A DNA stretch of 64,000 nt, taken from Pseudarthrobacter cellobiosi (GTDB taxonomy: Bacteria; Actinomycetota; Actinomycetes; Actinomycetales; Micrococcaceae). The translations under genes were made by a program, and so were the position numbers. Of this stretch, positions 1-12,587 are shown piece by piece. Each line of letters opens with the position of its first letter. Positions within the stretch are counted from its first letter, which is position 1. The notes under the pieces are model-generated. The model saw only the letters and a list, made by a program, of their open reading frames with translations, made no database searches and was not told the DNA's origin. Where the stretch lies: positions 1-64,000 of the forward strand of contig NZ_JAMXBJ010000036.1 in the NCBI RefSeq assembly GCF_023913755.1. The letters run 5' to 3'.

Positions 1-1
1 G

Positions 2-2281
<2,280 letters not shown>

Positions 2282-2303
2282 TTTCGTGTGAAAGGCTTTC
2301 ACA

Positions 2304-3416
2304 ATGACTGAGAACTACACCGCTCTCTACGAAGAGCACAAGAAACTCGGCGCTTCCTTCACCGATTTCGGTGGCTGGCAGATGCCCCTGAAGTACAGCT
2401 CCGAGCTGGCCGAGCACCACGCGGTGCGCAATGCTGCCGGCCTGTTCGACCTCTCCCACATGGGCGAAGTCTGGGTCTCCGGCCTGGAAGCCGGCGCGTT
2501 CCTGGACTACGCACTCGTGGGCAAGCTCTCCGCCATCGCGGACGGCAAGGCCAAGTACTCGCTCATCTGCAACGCCGACGGCGGCATCATCGATGACCTC
2601 ATCGTGTACCGCTTCGGCGACGAGAAGTACCTCGTGGTCCCCAACGCGGGCAACGCCCCCACCGTCGCCGTCGCCCTGGCCGAACGCGCCGCGGCTTTCA
2701 ATGTAAAGGTGGAGGACGCCTCCGCAATCACCTCGCTGATCGCGGTCCAGGGTCCCAAGGCCGAGGCCATCCTGCTCAAGCTGACCGCTGAGGCCCAGCA
2801 CGCACTGGTCACCGACCTGAAGTACTACGCGTTCAACGAGCTCACCGTGGCCGGCCACAACGTCATCCTGGCCCGCACCGGTTACACCGGCGAGGACGGC
2901 TTCGAGCTCTTTGTAGCGAACGACGGCGCCGCCTCCCTGTGGGCGTCCGTCGCCGAAGCGGGGGCCGAGTTCGGCATTGTCCCGTGCGGCCTCGCCTCAC
3001 GCGATTCGCTCCGCCTCGAAGCGGGCATGCCGCTGTACGGCAACGAGCTTTCCCTCGAAGGGTCACCGTTCGACGCCGGCCTGGGTGGCGTTGTGGCGCT
3101 CAAGAGCAAGGAAGGCGACTTCGTGGGCCGCTCCGCCCTGGAAGCTGCCAAGGAAGCCGGATCAAAGCGTAAGCTGGTTGGCTTGAAGGGACTGGGCCGT
3201 CGCGCCGGCCGCGGGCACTATCCGGTGCTCAAGGATGGCGCCGTGGTTGGCGAAGTCACCTCCGGCCAGCCCAGCCCCACCCTCGGCTACCCGGTGGCGA
3301 TGGCCTATGTCGACGTCGAGCACGCCGAGATTGGCACCGCCCTGGACATCGATCTGCGCGGCAAGGCAGAGCCTTTCGAGGTTGTCGCCCTGCCGTTCTA
3401 CAAGCGCCAGAAATAG
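2304..3416 (+). CDS. gcvT: glycine cleavage system aminomethyltransferase (T-protein)
   Basis: T-protein, 370 aa, the usual family length. It releases ammonia from aminomethyl-lipoyl-GcvH and transfers the methylene group to tetrahydrofolate. The N-terminus has HKKLGASFTDFGGWQMPL and GLFDLSHMGEV, the folate-binding fold signature. ARTGYTGEDGFEL lies mid-protein, and the C-terminal barrel has GEVTSGQPSPTLGYPVAMAYV. The ATG at 2304 is preceded by a GAAAGG-type ribosome site. It lies between gcvP and gcvH. Confidence 0.97.
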   Translation: MTENYTALYEEHKKLGASFTDFGGWQMPLKYSSELAEHHAVRNAAGLFDLSHMGEVWVSGLEAGAFLDYALVGKLSAIADGKAKYSLICNADGGIIDDLIVYRFGDEKYLVVPNAGNAPTVAVALAERAAAFNVKVEDASAITSLIAVQGPKAEAILLKLTAEAQHALVTDLKYYAFNELTVAGHNVILARTGYTGEDGFELFVANDGAASLWASVAEAGAEFGIVPCGLASRDSLRLEAGMPLYGNELSLEGSPFDAGLGGVVALKSKEGDFVGRSALEAAKEAGSKRKLVGLKGLGRRAGRGHYPVLKDGAVVGEVTSGQPSPTLGYPVAMAYVDVEHAEIGTALDIDLRGKAEPFEVVALPFYKRQK

Positions 3417-3417
3417 C

Positions 3418-3467
3418 CCAACGCTCTCTCACTTGATGCGGTGTTTGGGCCAACGCTCTCTCACTTG
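3418..3467. repeat. 18-bp direct repeat between gcvT and gcvH
   Basis: CCAACGCTCTCTCACTTG occurs at 3418-3435 and again, identically, at 3450-3467, a period of 32 bp. It fills most of the short gap between gcvT and the gcvH ribosome site. Its function is unknown; it could be a dispersed intergenic repeat or a regulator site. Confidence 0.8.
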
Positions 3468-3494
3468 TTGCACTCCAAACTTAAGGAAACACAC

Positions 3495-3874
3495 ATGGCT
3501 AAGGTTGCCGCTGAACTGAAGTACTCCGCCGAGCACGAGTGGATCTCCACTGATGGCTCTGGGCCGTCCGTTGTTGGCGTGTCCGCTGTTGCCGCTGAGG
3601 CGCTGGGCGACATCGTCTACGTGGACCTGCCGGAGGTTGGCTCCACTGTGACCGCGGGGGAGACCTGTGGCGAGATCGAGTCCACCAAGTCCGTTTCTGA
3701 CCTGTACTCACCGGTGACGGGCGAGGTCACAGAGATCAACGACGACGCCGTCGGCGATCCTGCACTGATCAACTCTGATCCGTACGGTGCCGGCTGGCTG
3801 TTCAAGGTCACCGTTGAGTCCGAGGGCCCGCTGCTGTCCGCCCAGGAATACGCGGAAGTAAACGGTGGCGAACT

Positions 3875-3878
<4 letters not shown>
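3495..3878 (+). CDS. gcvH: glycine cleavage system H-protein
   Basis: Lipoyl carrier protein of the glycine cleavage system, 127 aa. It shuttles the aminomethyl group between the P, T and L proteins. Lys65 in the motif [15 protein letters not shown] is the lipoylation site. An in-frame GTG at 3441 would add 18 residues. The ATG at 3495 is preferred because AAGGA stands just before it (3483-3487) and [16 protein letters not shown] is the normal family start. The stop overlaps the glyA start by four bases (GTGA), implying translational coupling. LipA in this block can supply its lipoate. Confidence 0.96.
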
Positions 3879-5200
<1,322 letters not shown>

Positions 5201-5370
5201 TGGCGCCGGTCCGGCGAGCCGGAGTTTTCACGCGTGCTGCTCCTTCGTCGCTTTGACGCACGCTTTCGAAAACCCCGGCCCGCCGGCCCTGTGGGGGAGC
5301 CCGGGCGTGCGACAGAATGCACAGGATGCCCGGCTCGATCATTAGTAAATTACTTAGTTAGGAAACGCAC

Positions 5371-6768
5371 ATGGCCGTTGGAGTCTTTGATTTGTTCTCC
5401 GTCGGGATCGGGCCGTCGAGCTCTCACACTGTGGGGCCGATGCGCGCTGCCGCAGTGTTTGCCGAGGAGCTCGCGGGCTCCGGCAGCCTGGACAAGGTGG
5501 CGGGGCTGCGGGTGGACCTGTACGGGTCGCTGGCGGCAACGGGCCACGGCCACGGCACCATGACGGCCATCCTGCTGGGCCTGGAGGGTTTCCACCCCGA
5601 AAAGATCCTGCCGGCCGAGGTGGAGGAGCGGCTCGCCGCCATCGCCGAAACCGGCACCCTCCAGCTCGCCGGTTCCGTGCCCCTGCCCTACGGCGTCAAG
5701 GACATGGTCCTGCGCCCGCTGACCGTACTTCCGCGGCACACCAACGGCATGACCTTCACCGTCACTGACGAGGCAGGCGAAACTCTGCACAAGGCCACGT
5801 TCTTCTCCGTGGGCGGCGGTTTCATTGTCCGCGAAGGCGAAGAGGACGCGGCGCTGAAGGAACTCGACGAGTCCAAGAAGGAGCTGCCGCTGCCGTTCCG
5901 CACCGCCGCGGAGCTGCTGGGCCGGTGCCAGTCCAAGGGCCTGTCCATCGGCGAGGTGATGTTCGTCAATGAGCTGGCCTCCCGGTCGGAGGCGGAGATC
6001 CGCGAAGGCCTGCTGCACATCTACTCCGTCATGGAGGAGTGTGTGGCAACCAGCCTCAAGCGCGAGGGGCTGCTGCCCGGCGGACTGAAGGTCCGCCGTC
6101 GTGCTCCCGACTGGCATGAGCGGCTGGAGAAGGAGGACAAGGACCGGGACGCGAAGTACTGGCAGGAATGGGTGAACCTCATCGCCCTGGCAGTGAACGA
6201 GGAGAACGCGTCCGGCGGCCGGGTGGTCACAGCACCCACCAACGGCGCTGCGGGCATCATCCCGGCAGTCCTGTACTACGCACTGCATTTCGCACCCGGC
6301 ATGGACAAAGCCACGCAGGAAGACCGCGACGACGTCGTCGTCAAGTTCCTGCTCACGGCCGGTGCCATCGGGGTGCTGTACAAGGAACAGGCGTCCATTT
6401 CGGGTGCCGAGGTGGGCTGCCAGGGCGAGGTGGGATCGGCGTCGTCCATGGCGGCCGGTGCCCTCGCCGAGGTCATGGGCGGGACACCCCAGCAGGTGGA
6501 AAACGCCGCGGAGATCGCGATGGAACACAACCTCGGCCTGACGTGCGATCCGATCGGCGGGCTGGTCCAGGTGCCGTGCATCGAGCGCAACGCGATCGCG
6601 GCGGCGAAGGCCATCAACGCCGCGAAGATGGCCCTGTGGGGGGACGGTACGCACCGGGTGTCCCTGGATGAGGTGATCGTGACCATGCGCGAGACCGGCA
6701 GGGACATGAGCTCCAAGTACAAGGAAACAGCCATGGGCGGACTCGCCGTCAACGTAGTGGAATGCTAA
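5371..6768 (+). CDS. sdaA: L-serine ammonia-lyase (iron-sulfur type)
   Basis: Single-chain L-serine dehydratase of 465 aa that converts serine to pyruvate and ammonia. The N-terminal beta domain opens with [18 protein letters not shown]. The alpha domain has [13 protein letters not shown], and the cysteines of [20 protein letters not shown] and [12 protein letters not shown] are the expected 4Fe-4S ligands. The ATG at 5371 has AGGAAA upstream. A 170-bp gap with GC-rich inverted runs separates it from glyA, so it may have its own promoter. It completes the route from glycine to pyruvate. Confidence 0.96.
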   Translation: MAVGVFDLFSVGIGPSSSHTVGPMRAAAVFAEELAGSGSLDKVAGLRVDLYGSLAATGHGHGTMTAILLGLEGFHPEKILPAEVEERLAAIAETGTLQLAGSVPLPYGVKDMVLRPLTVLPRHTNGMTFTVTDEAGETLHKATFFSVGGGFIVREGEEDAALKELDESKKELPLPFRTAAELLGRCQSKGLSIGEVMFVNELASRSEAEIREGLLHIYSVMEECVATSLKREGLLPGGLKVRRRAPDWHERLEKEDKDRDAKYWQEWVNLIALAVNEENASGGRVVTAPTNGAAGIIPAVLYYALHFAPGMDKATQEDRDDVVVKFLLTAGAIGVLYKEQASISGAEVGCQGEVGSASSMAAGALAEVMGGTPQQVENAAEIAMEHNLGLTCDPIGGLVQVPCIERNAIAAAKAINAAKMALWGDGTHRVSLDEVIVTMRETGRDMSSKYKETAMGGLAVNVVEC

Positions 6769-6781
6769 GGGAAGAGAACTG

Positions 6782-7792
6782 ATGACACTGGCACCAGAAG
6801 GCCGGAAGCTGCTGCGCGTTGAGCAGCGCAACTCTGCAGTACCTGTGGAGCGGAAGCCGGAGTGGATCAAGGCGAAGGTCCAGATGGGTCCGGAGTATGT
6901 CCAGCTCAAGAACCTGGTCAAGAAGGAAGGCCTGCACACGGTGTGTGAGGAGGCCGGCTGCCCGAACATTTTTGAGTGCTGGGAAGACAAGGAAGCCACG
7001 TTCCTGATCGGCGGCTCCGAGTGCACCCGGCGCTGTGATTTCTGCCAGATCGACACGGGCAAGCCCTCCCCGGTGGACATGTTTGAGCCCACTAAGGTGG
7101 CCCGCTCGGTCCAGGCCATGCAGCTGCGCTACGCCACCGTGACCGGGGTGGCCCGGGATGACCTGGCCGATGAGGGTGTGTGGCTGTATGCCGAGACGGT
7201 CCGGAAGATCCACGAGCTGAACCCGGGCACCGGCGTGGAGCTGCTGATCCCTGACTTCTCCGGCAAACCCGAACACATCGCGGCGATCTGCGATTCCAAG
7301 CCGGAGGTCTTCGCACACAACGTCGAGACCGTGCCCCGGATTTTCAAGCGCATCCGGCCCGCGTTCCGGTATGACCGGTCCCTGGATGTCATCACCCAGG
7401 GCCGGAAGCTGGGCATGGTGACCAAGTCCAACCTGATCCTGGGCATGGGCGAGACCCGCGAGGAGATCTCCGAGGCGCTGCGGGACCTGCACGAGGCTGG
7501 CTGTGACCTGATCACCATTACCCAGTACCTGCGCCCGTCCGAGCGGCACCTGCCGGTGGACCGCTGGGTCAAGCCGCAGGAGTTCGTGGACCTCCAGGAC
7601 GAGGCCAACGAAATCGGTTTCCTCGGGGTCATGTCCGGGCCGCTGGTCCGTTCCTCCTACCGGGCCGGCCGGCTCTGGGCCACCGCGATGCGCAAGAAGG
7701 GCTGGGAAATCCCCGCCGAACTCGCCCACATCGAGTCCTCCGGCAGCACCCGCCAGGAAGCCAGCTCACTGCTGGCAGCCCACGCCAGCTGA
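6782..7792 (+). CDS. lipA: lipoyl synthase
   Basis: Radical-SAM enzyme of 336 aa that inserts two sulfurs into octanoylated GcvH or E2 domains. Cys55, Cys60 and Cys66 ([12 protein letters not shown]) bind the auxiliary 4Fe-4S cluster. Cys81, Cys85 and Cys88 (CTRRCDFC) bind the radical-SAM cluster. The C-terminal [11 protein letters not shown] carries the serine ligand seen in LipA proteins. It lies 13 bp after sdaA with a GGGAAGAGA ribosome site. Lipoate made here is needed by GcvH. Confidence 0.96.
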   Translation: MTLAPEGRKLLRVEQRNSAVPVERKPEWIKAKVQMGPEYVQLKNLVKKEGLHTVCEEAGCPNIFECWEDKEATFLIGGSECTRRCDFCQIDTGKPSPVDMFEPTKVARSVQAMQLRYATVTGVARDDLADEGVWLYAETVRKIHELNPGTGVELLIPDFSGKPEHIAAICDSKPEVFAHNVETVPRIFKRIRPAFRYDRSLDVITQGRKLGMVTKSNLILGMGETREEISEALRDLHEAGCDLITITQYLRPSERHLPVDRWVKPQEFVDLQDEANEIGFLGVMSGPLVRSSYRAGRLWATAMRKKGWEIPAELAHIESSGSTRQEASSLLAAHAS

Positions 7793-7819
7793 CCGCCCGA
7801 TATCAGGAAAGGACCGAAG

Positions 7820-8650
7820 ATGTTCCCTACAAGGATCGAAATCATCCCCTCAACCGGGATCGTTGAGCAGGTCCAGGCCCTGGTTCCGCTGACCACCACG
7901 CTGACCATGACGTGCCTGCCGCACCACGGCATCGAGCGGACCATGCGTACCTCGGTGGAGCTGAGCACTCTCGGCTACACCGTCATCCCGCACTTGGCCG
8001 CGCGCAGCATCCATGACCGGGCCGAGCTGACCCGGATCATGCGGGACTGCGACGGCGCCGGCATCGGCGAAGTGTTTGTGATCGGCGGCGACCGGAAGCA
8101 GCCCGCCGGACCGTACGAGTCAGCGCTCCCGCTGCTGGAGGACATCGCCCAGTACACCGGCGGCCGGATGCGCGCCGGCGTGGCAGGCTACCCGGAAGGC
8201 CACCCCACGGTGGCCGCCCTGGACCTGCTCGATGCCCTGCAGGACAAGCAGCACCTGGCCACGCACGTGGTCACCCAGATGTGCTTCGACGCCCCCAAAA
8301 TCCTCGACTACGCGGCGCTCCTGCGCCGTGAAGGCGTGGACCTGCCCGTCTGGGTGGGCGTGGCGGGGTCCGTTCCGCGGACCAAGCTGCTGGCACTCGC
8401 CACGCAGATCGGCGTCGGAAGTTCCCTGAAGTTCCTCAGCAGCAAGGGAACGCTGGCGCGCAAGCTGCTCAGCGGCGACCGCTACTCACCCCACACCCTG
8501 GTGGCCGGGCTCGAAAGCCAGCCCGGCATCGCAGGGATCCATCTTTACAGCTTCAACAACCTCGATGCGGTCCCCAACGAAGTGGGCCCCGCATCTTCCA
8601 CAACGGCACTCCAGCCAGCATTGATTCGAGGAGCAGCACGTGAGTACTAA
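7820..8650 (+). CDS. methylenetetrahydrofolate reductase-like protein (MetF family)
   Basis: A 276-aa TIM-barrel protein of the MetF family. Family members reduce 5,10-methylene-THF with FAD; this one is shorter than classical MetF and may act in the same direction or as a dehydrogenase. Recognisable parts are MTCLPHHGIERTM, the VFVIGGDRKQPAGPYESALP segment, AGYPEGHPTV and THVVTQMCFD. Position after lipA and before a permease and purU suggests it handles methylene-THF made by glycine cleavage. Its last 11 bases overlap the permease start. The exact reaction is inferred from the family. Confidence 0.82.
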   Translation: MFPTRIEIIPSTGIVEQVQALVPLTTTLTMTCLPHHGIERTMRTSVELSTLGYTVIPHLAARSIHDRAELTRIMRDCDGAGIGEVFVIGGDRKQPAGPYESALPLLEDIAQYTGGRMRAGVAGYPEGHPTVAALDLLDALQDKQHLATHVVTQMCFDAPKILDYAALLRREGVDLPVWVGVAGSVPRTKLLALATQIGVGSSLKFLSSKGTLARKLLSGDRYSPHTLVAGLESQPGIAGIHLYSFNNLDAVPNEVGPASSTTALQPALIRGAAREY

Positions 8651-10121
8651 AACCGTCACCACCCCGGGCAACACACCCCATCTTGAGCGGCAGCTCAGCA
8701 ACAGGCACATCCAGCTGATCGCCATTGGCGGCGCCATCGGCACAGGCCTGTTCATGGGCTCAGGCAAAACCATCTCGGCCGCCGGCCCGTCCGTCATTTT
8801 CGTCTACATGATCATCGGCTTCATGCTGTTCTTCGTCATGCGGGCCATGGGCGAACTGCTGCTGTCCAACCTGAACTACAAGTCCTTCAGCGACTTCGCC
8901 GCTGACCTGCTGGGCCCGTGGGCCGGCTTCTTCACCGGCTGGACCTACTGGTTCTGCTGGGTGATCACCGGCATCGCGGATGTCATCGCCATCGCCGCCT
9001 ACTCGGAGGAACTCTGGCCGGGGGTGCCATTGTGGATTCCGGGCATCGCCACCGTGATCATCCTTCTGGTTCTGAACCTCGCAACGGTGCGGGCGTTCGG
9101 TGAGACCGAGTTCTGGTTCGCGCTGATCAAGATCATCGCTATCGCGGCGCTGATCATTGTTGGCCTGTTTATGATTTTCAGCGGTTTCCAATCCGATGCC
9201 GGCCCGGCCACCTTCACCAACCTGTGGAGCCACGGCGGCATGTTCCCGAACGAATTCATGGGCTTTGTAGCCGGCTTCCAGATCGCCGTCTTCGCCTTTG
9301 TGGGTATTGAACTGGTAGGCACCACCGCCGCTGAGGCCAAGGACCCGGAGAAGAACCTGCCCAAGGCCATCAACTCCATCCCCATCCGCGTGCTGCTCTT
9401 CTACGTAGGCGCCCTCATCATCCTGATGTCCGTCACGCCGTGGACCCAGTTCCAGGCCGGCCACAGCCCGTTCATCGCCATGTTCTCCCTGGCGGGCCTC
9501 GGCGCCGCGGCCACTGTGGTGAACCTGGTGGTGCTCAGTTCGGCCATGTCCTCGGCCAACTCCGGCATCTACTCCACCTCCCGCATGGTGTACGGCCTGG
9601 CCCAGGAGGGCGACGCCCCCGCCGTGTTCAGCAACCTGTCCCGCCGCAAGGTCCCGCAGAACGCACTGTTCCTCTCCTGCATCCTGCTGCTCTCCGGCAT
9701 CATCCTGATGTACGCCGGCAAGGACATCGGCAAGGCGTTCGACATGGTCACCACGGTCTCCGCCGTCTGCTTCGTCTTCGTCTGGTCCATCATCCTGGCC
9801 AGCTACCTGAAGTTCCGTTCACGCCGGCCGCACCTGCACGACGCGTCCAAGTACAAGATGCCCGGCGGCATCCCCATGGTCTGGGTGGTCTTCGCGTTCT
9901 TCGCCTTCGTCCTGTGGGCACTGACCACGCAGCCGGACACGCTTGTGGCGCTCCTGGTCACCCCCATTTGGTTCATCATCCTCGGCGTCGCCTGGTTCAT
10001 CCTGCGCAAGCGCCCGGCCCACCTGGCCCGCTACGCGGAGTTCCAGAAGGACCTCGCCGGCGAGAAGGTCGTGGCCGACGAGAAGGCCCTGGCCGACGCG
10101 AAGGCTTCGCGGGAGAACTAA
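8640..10121 (+). CDS. amino acid permease, D-serine/D-alanine/glycine transporter type
   Basis: APC-superfamily amino-acid:proton symporter of 493 aa with about 12 membrane segments. The N-terminal IQLIAIGGAIGTGLFMGSG is the conserved helix-1 motif of CycA/AroP-type permeases. The C-terminal tail is charged. The GTG start at 8640 gives MSTKTV and overlaps the preceding gene. Downstream purU starts right after the stop, so the three genes are co-transcribed. Substrate is inferred from context as glycine or serine; D-alanine or D-serine are alternatives. Confidence 0.88.
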   Translation: MSTKTVTTPGNTPHLERQLSNRHIQLIAIGGAIGTGLFMGSGKTISAAGPSVIFVYMIIGFMLFFVMRAMGELLLSNLNYKSFSDFAADLLGPWAGFFTGWTYWFCWVITGIADVIAIAAYSEELWPGVPLWIPGIATVIILLVLNLATVRAFGETEFWFALIKIIAIAALIIVGLFMIFSGFQSDAGPATFTNLWSHGGMFPNEFMGFVAGFQIAVFAFVGIELVGTTAAEAKDPEKNLPKAINSIPIRVLLFYVGALIILMSVTPWTQFQAGHSPFIAMFSLAGLGAAATVVNLVVLSSAMSSANSGIYSTSRMVYGLAQEGDAPAVFSNLSRRKVPQNALFLSCILLLSGIILMYAGKDIGKAFDMVTTVSAVCFVFVWSIILASYLKFRSRRPHLHDASKYKMPGGIPMVWVVFAFFAFVLWALTTQPDTLVALLVTPIWFIILGVAWFILRKRPAHLARYAEFQKDLAGEKVVADEKALADAKASREN

Positions 10122-10976
10122 GTGGCAACCGAACATGTTCTGACCGTCAACTGCGCGGAGTCCCCGGGGATCGTCCACGCGATCACCGGGTACCTGCTGG
10201 ATCACGACTGCGACATCATCGACACCAAGCACTTCGGTGACCGCCAGGCTCAGCAGTTCTTTATGCGGGTGCATTTCGCAGCCGGCAACAAGTCCTTCAG
10301 CACCGAGGACCTGCGCGGGGATTTCGAGCCGCTGGCGGCTGAGTGGGCCATGAACTGGCAGCTGGAGCCGCACGGCCGCAAGCGCCGTGTGCTGGTGATG
10401 GTGTCCAAGTTCGGGCACTGCCTCAACGACCTGCTGTTCCGGGCCCGCACGGGCGATCTTCCGGTGGAAATCGTGGCAGTGGTCTCCAACCACACGGACC
10501 ACGAGGACCTGGTCAAGTGGCACGGCATCCCGTTCTTCCACCTCCCGGTCACCAAGGAGACCAAGCCGGCGCAGGAAGAGCGCCTGCTGGAGCTCGTGGA
10601 TGAGTTCGAGGTGGAACTGGTGGTCCTGGCCCGCTACATGCAGGTCCTCAGCGATGAGCTGTCGGCCCAGCTGACGGGCCGGACCATCAACATCCACCAC
10701 TCGTTCCTGCCGAGTTTCAAGGGCGCCAAGCCGTACCACCAGGCCTATGACCGCGGGGTGAAAACCGTGGGCGCCACGGCGCACTACGTCAACGCGGAGT
10801 TGGATGAGGGACCGATCATCGCCCAGCAGGTCATCGACGTGGACCACACGTACACGGCCGATGACCTGGTGCGCGTGGGCCGCGACGCTGAGTGCAAGGC
10901 GCTGAGCAACGCGGTGCGGTGGCACTGTGAAGGCCGGGTGATGCTCGACGGCGGGCGCACGGTCGTTCTGCGCTGA
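10122..10976 (+). CDS. purU: formyltetrahydrofolate deformylase
   Basis: Hydrolyses 10-formyl-THF to formate and THF, resetting the folate pool; 284 aa. Residues 1-85 form an ACT regulatory domain (VNCAESPGIVHAITGYL). The rest is a formyl-transferase-like domain with the catalytic stretch NIHHSFLPSFKGAKPYHQAY and the later DEGPII. The GTG start follows directly on the permease stop. In this cluster it would relieve a build-up of one-carbon units during glycine catabolism. Confidence 0.95.
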   Translation: MATEHVLTVNCAESPGIVHAITGYLLDHDCDIIDTKHFGDRQAQQFFMRVHFAAGNKSFSTEDLRGDFEPLAAEWAMNWQLEPHGRKRRVLVMVSKFGHCLNDLLFRARTGDLPVEIVAVVSNHTDHEDLVKWHGIPFFHLPVTKETKPAQEERLLELVDEFEVELVVLARYMQVLSDELSAQLTGRTINIHHSFLPSFKGAKPYHQAYDRGVKTVGATAHYVNAELDEGPIIAQQVIDVDHTYTADDLVRVGRDAECKALSNAVRWHCEGRVMLDGGRTVVLR

Positions 10977-10999
10977 CTGTCCTCCTCGTCCCCAACTGG

Positions 11000-11047
11000 G
11001 TAGCGCTAACTGTCGATTTGAACCTTCAGAACGACAGTTAGCGCTAC
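11000..11047. terminator. perfect 16-bp inverted repeat after purU
   Basis: GTAGCGCTAACTGTCG (11000-11015) pairs perfectly with 11032-11047 around a 16-base loop. It lies between purU (+) and a convergent regulator gene (-), where it could stop transcription from both sides. There is no T-run after it, so it may instead be a dispersed palindromic repeat. A similar 16-16-16 element is at 17191-17238. Confidence 0.6.
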
Positions 11048-11122
11048 TTACATTCGGGGGAGTGGGGTGGGGGCGCGCCACCGTGTGTGGCGCCCATTAA
11101 TGCTCGACGGCGGGGCGCTGCC

Positions 11123-11878
11123 TCAGGCGCGCTGCTGGAAGTGTGTGGGCGGAACCCCGCCCGGGAGCGTGCGCAGCATCCCTTCGGCGACGTCGCGGAT
11201 GGTCAGGTTCCGTTGGCTCGATGCGAGCGTAAGGATCTGGAATGCCGCCTCGTAGGAGCACCGGTTCTGGCCCATGAGCACGCCGCAGGCGATGTTGACC
11301 GCGGTGCGGCTGGCCATGGCTGCGCGGAGATCCGCGGATTGGGCCAGGCCAGCCCGGACCTGCAGTGCCAGGACCAGGCTCCTGGCCGCCACCTCGGAGA
11401 ACGCCAGCGCCTGGCTGGCGACAACCGGGGTGAACATGTTCGTTTCCGCCGAATACACCGTCAGTGCGGCCCGGTAGCCGCGTTCCAGCGGCAACGGCAA
11501 GGCGACAGCGGACCGGAAGCCGGCTGCCCTGAGAACGGCCTGGTACCCATCCCAGCGCTTGTCCAAGGAGTGATCGTTGAGAATGATGGTAAGGCGGCCG
11601 CCAAGTGCCCGTGAGGTGGGACCCCGTCCGGCGAGCTGGTCCCACCGGGAAAGGTCGCCGGCGGCGTCGGTGGTTGCCGCTGTGAAGGGCGTCCCGTCCG
11701 GCCGCACGATGGTCACAGTGCCCTCCACCTCGGAGCCGGCAATGTCGCTCACGGCGGGAGCCGCGATCTGGGCAAGGGCGCACGCCGATGCCGCTTCCGA
11801 GTGTCCGCGGATATCCAGCAGGACCCCCGAGACGCGCCAGTCCACCTGTTGATCGATCATCATGCCCCAGTCCCCCAT
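11123..11878 (-). CDS. GAF-ANTAR regulator
   Basis: A 251-aa protein with an N-terminal GAF-like sensor (about residues 20-165) and a C-terminal ANTAR RNA-binding domain (about 175-235). The ANTAR part shows LRAAMASRTAVNIACGVLMG and a helix with QRNLTIRDVAEGML. ANTAR proteins bind paired RNA hairpins and act as antiterminators; the ligand and target here are unknown. An internal ATG seven codons in (MIDQQVDW) is an alternative start. It has a divergent paralogue at 12588-13322. Confidence 0.85.
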   Translation of the reverse strand: MGDWGMMIDQQVDWRVSGVLLDIRGHSEAASACALAQIAAPAVSDIAGSEVEGTVTIVRPDGTPFTAATTDAAGDLSRWDQLAGRGPTSRALGGRLTIILNDHSLDKRWDGYQAVLRAAGFRSAVALPLPLERGYRAALTVYSAETNMFTPVVASQALAFSEVAARSLVLALQVRAGLAQSADLRAAMASRTAVNIACGVLMGQNRCSYEAAFQILTLASSQRNLTIRDVAEGMLRTLPGGVPPTHFQQRA

Positions 11879-11990
11879 GTGTCGGTACGCCCTTATCCTA
11901 AGAGCCCCTGCCGGGGTGGCACACGAGTAGTGAGTACTCGCTTTTTGCAGGCCCGCTGAAGATTTGGTTTTCTTACGTTTCGTACGTTCT

Positions 11991-11996
11991 TATACT
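11991..11996 (+). promoter_or_regulatory. possible -10 box of the toxin-antitoxin operon
   Basis: TATACT lies about 30 bases ahead of the antitoxin start in a locally AT-rich stretch that stands out from the GC-rich surroundings. No well-spaced -35 hexamer is clear, so this is a weak call. Confidence 0.3.
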
Positions 11997-12026
11997 TCTA
12001 TACAAAACAGGTACTAGACTGTGACT

Positions 12027-12284
12027 ATGGAAACTGAACCCAGCTCCGTCACTGTCGGAGCTCTGCGTGAGCATCTGCCCGACGTCGTCAATAGGGCGAA
12101 CTACGGGCATGAGAGAGTCCAGATCACCCGCCACGGTAAGCCTGTGGCTTTTCTCATCGGCGTCGAGGACTTCGCACGCCTGGAGGAGCTCGAAGACGCA
12201 GTGGATCTCGCCGAATTCCGGGCCGCCAAAGCCGGAGACGATGGCCGTCGAGTGAGCCTGACTGAACTTCAGGCCGAACTCTAA
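12027..12284 (+). CDS. Phd/YefM-type antitoxin
   Basis: An 85-aa antitoxin from the ATG at 12027; a GTG two codons upstream (12021) is the alternative start. The N-terminal half has the Phd/YefM DNA-binding pattern: VGALREHLPDVVNRA, then VQITRHGKPVAFLIGVEDFA. The acidic C-terminus would wrap the toxin. It ends two bases before the toxin start. Such antitoxins usually repress their own operon together with the toxin. Confidence 0.88.
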   Translation: METEPSSVTVGALREHLPDVVNRANYGHERVQITRHGKPVAFLIGVEDFARLEELEDAVDLAEFRAAKAGDDGRRVSLTELQAEL

Positions 12285-12286
12285 AC

Positions 12287-12550
12287 GTGGCCGGCTACGC
12301 GGTCGAATTCACCGCCGGAGCAGCCAAGGAAATCCGCAAACTGGAGACTGGTACGCGCAAGCGAATCCTGGCGTCTGTCGCGGGGCTGGCAAATGATCCC
12401 CGACCAGCTGGATGCAAGAAGCTCGCTGGCGAAGAGACGGCCTGGCGGGTCCGCATTGCTGACTACCGCGTTCTCTACGAAATCCATGACGACGTTCTGA
12501 CCGTCCTCGTTGTGCGGGTCGCGCACCGACGCGAGGTCTACAAGAGGTGA
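12287..12550 (+). CDS. RelE/ParE-type toxin
   Basis: An 87-aa toxin of the RelE superfamily, partner of the upstream antitoxin. Family members cleave mRNA on the ribosome. Signatures are VEFTAGAAKEIRKL, GCKKLAGEETAWRVRIADYR and the C-terminal VLVVRVAHRREVYKR. It uses a GTG start two bases after the antitoxin stop. The pair looks intact. It could maintain the locus or respond to stress; no phage or integrase gene lies nearby. Confidence 0.88.
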   Translation: MAGYAVEFTAGAAKEIRKLETGTRKRILASVAGLANDPRPAGCKKLAGEETAWRVRIADYRVLYEIHDDVLTVLVVRVAHRREVYKR

Positions 12551-12587
12551 CGTCTGCCTGGCTGACGCGGACAACACTGACCAAGCC

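Noticed and set aside
3418-3467. CRISPR-like repeat pair
   Set aside because: Only two copies with a 14-base gap; no array and no cas genes.
5201-5370. Glycine riboswitch ahead of sdaA
   Set aside because: No recognisable tandem aptamer core; only GC-rich partial hairpins were seen.
5350-7119. 589-aa minus-strand open frame over sdaA and lipA
   Set aside because: Shadow of the real coding strand; the Fe-S cysteine motifs are on the plus strand.
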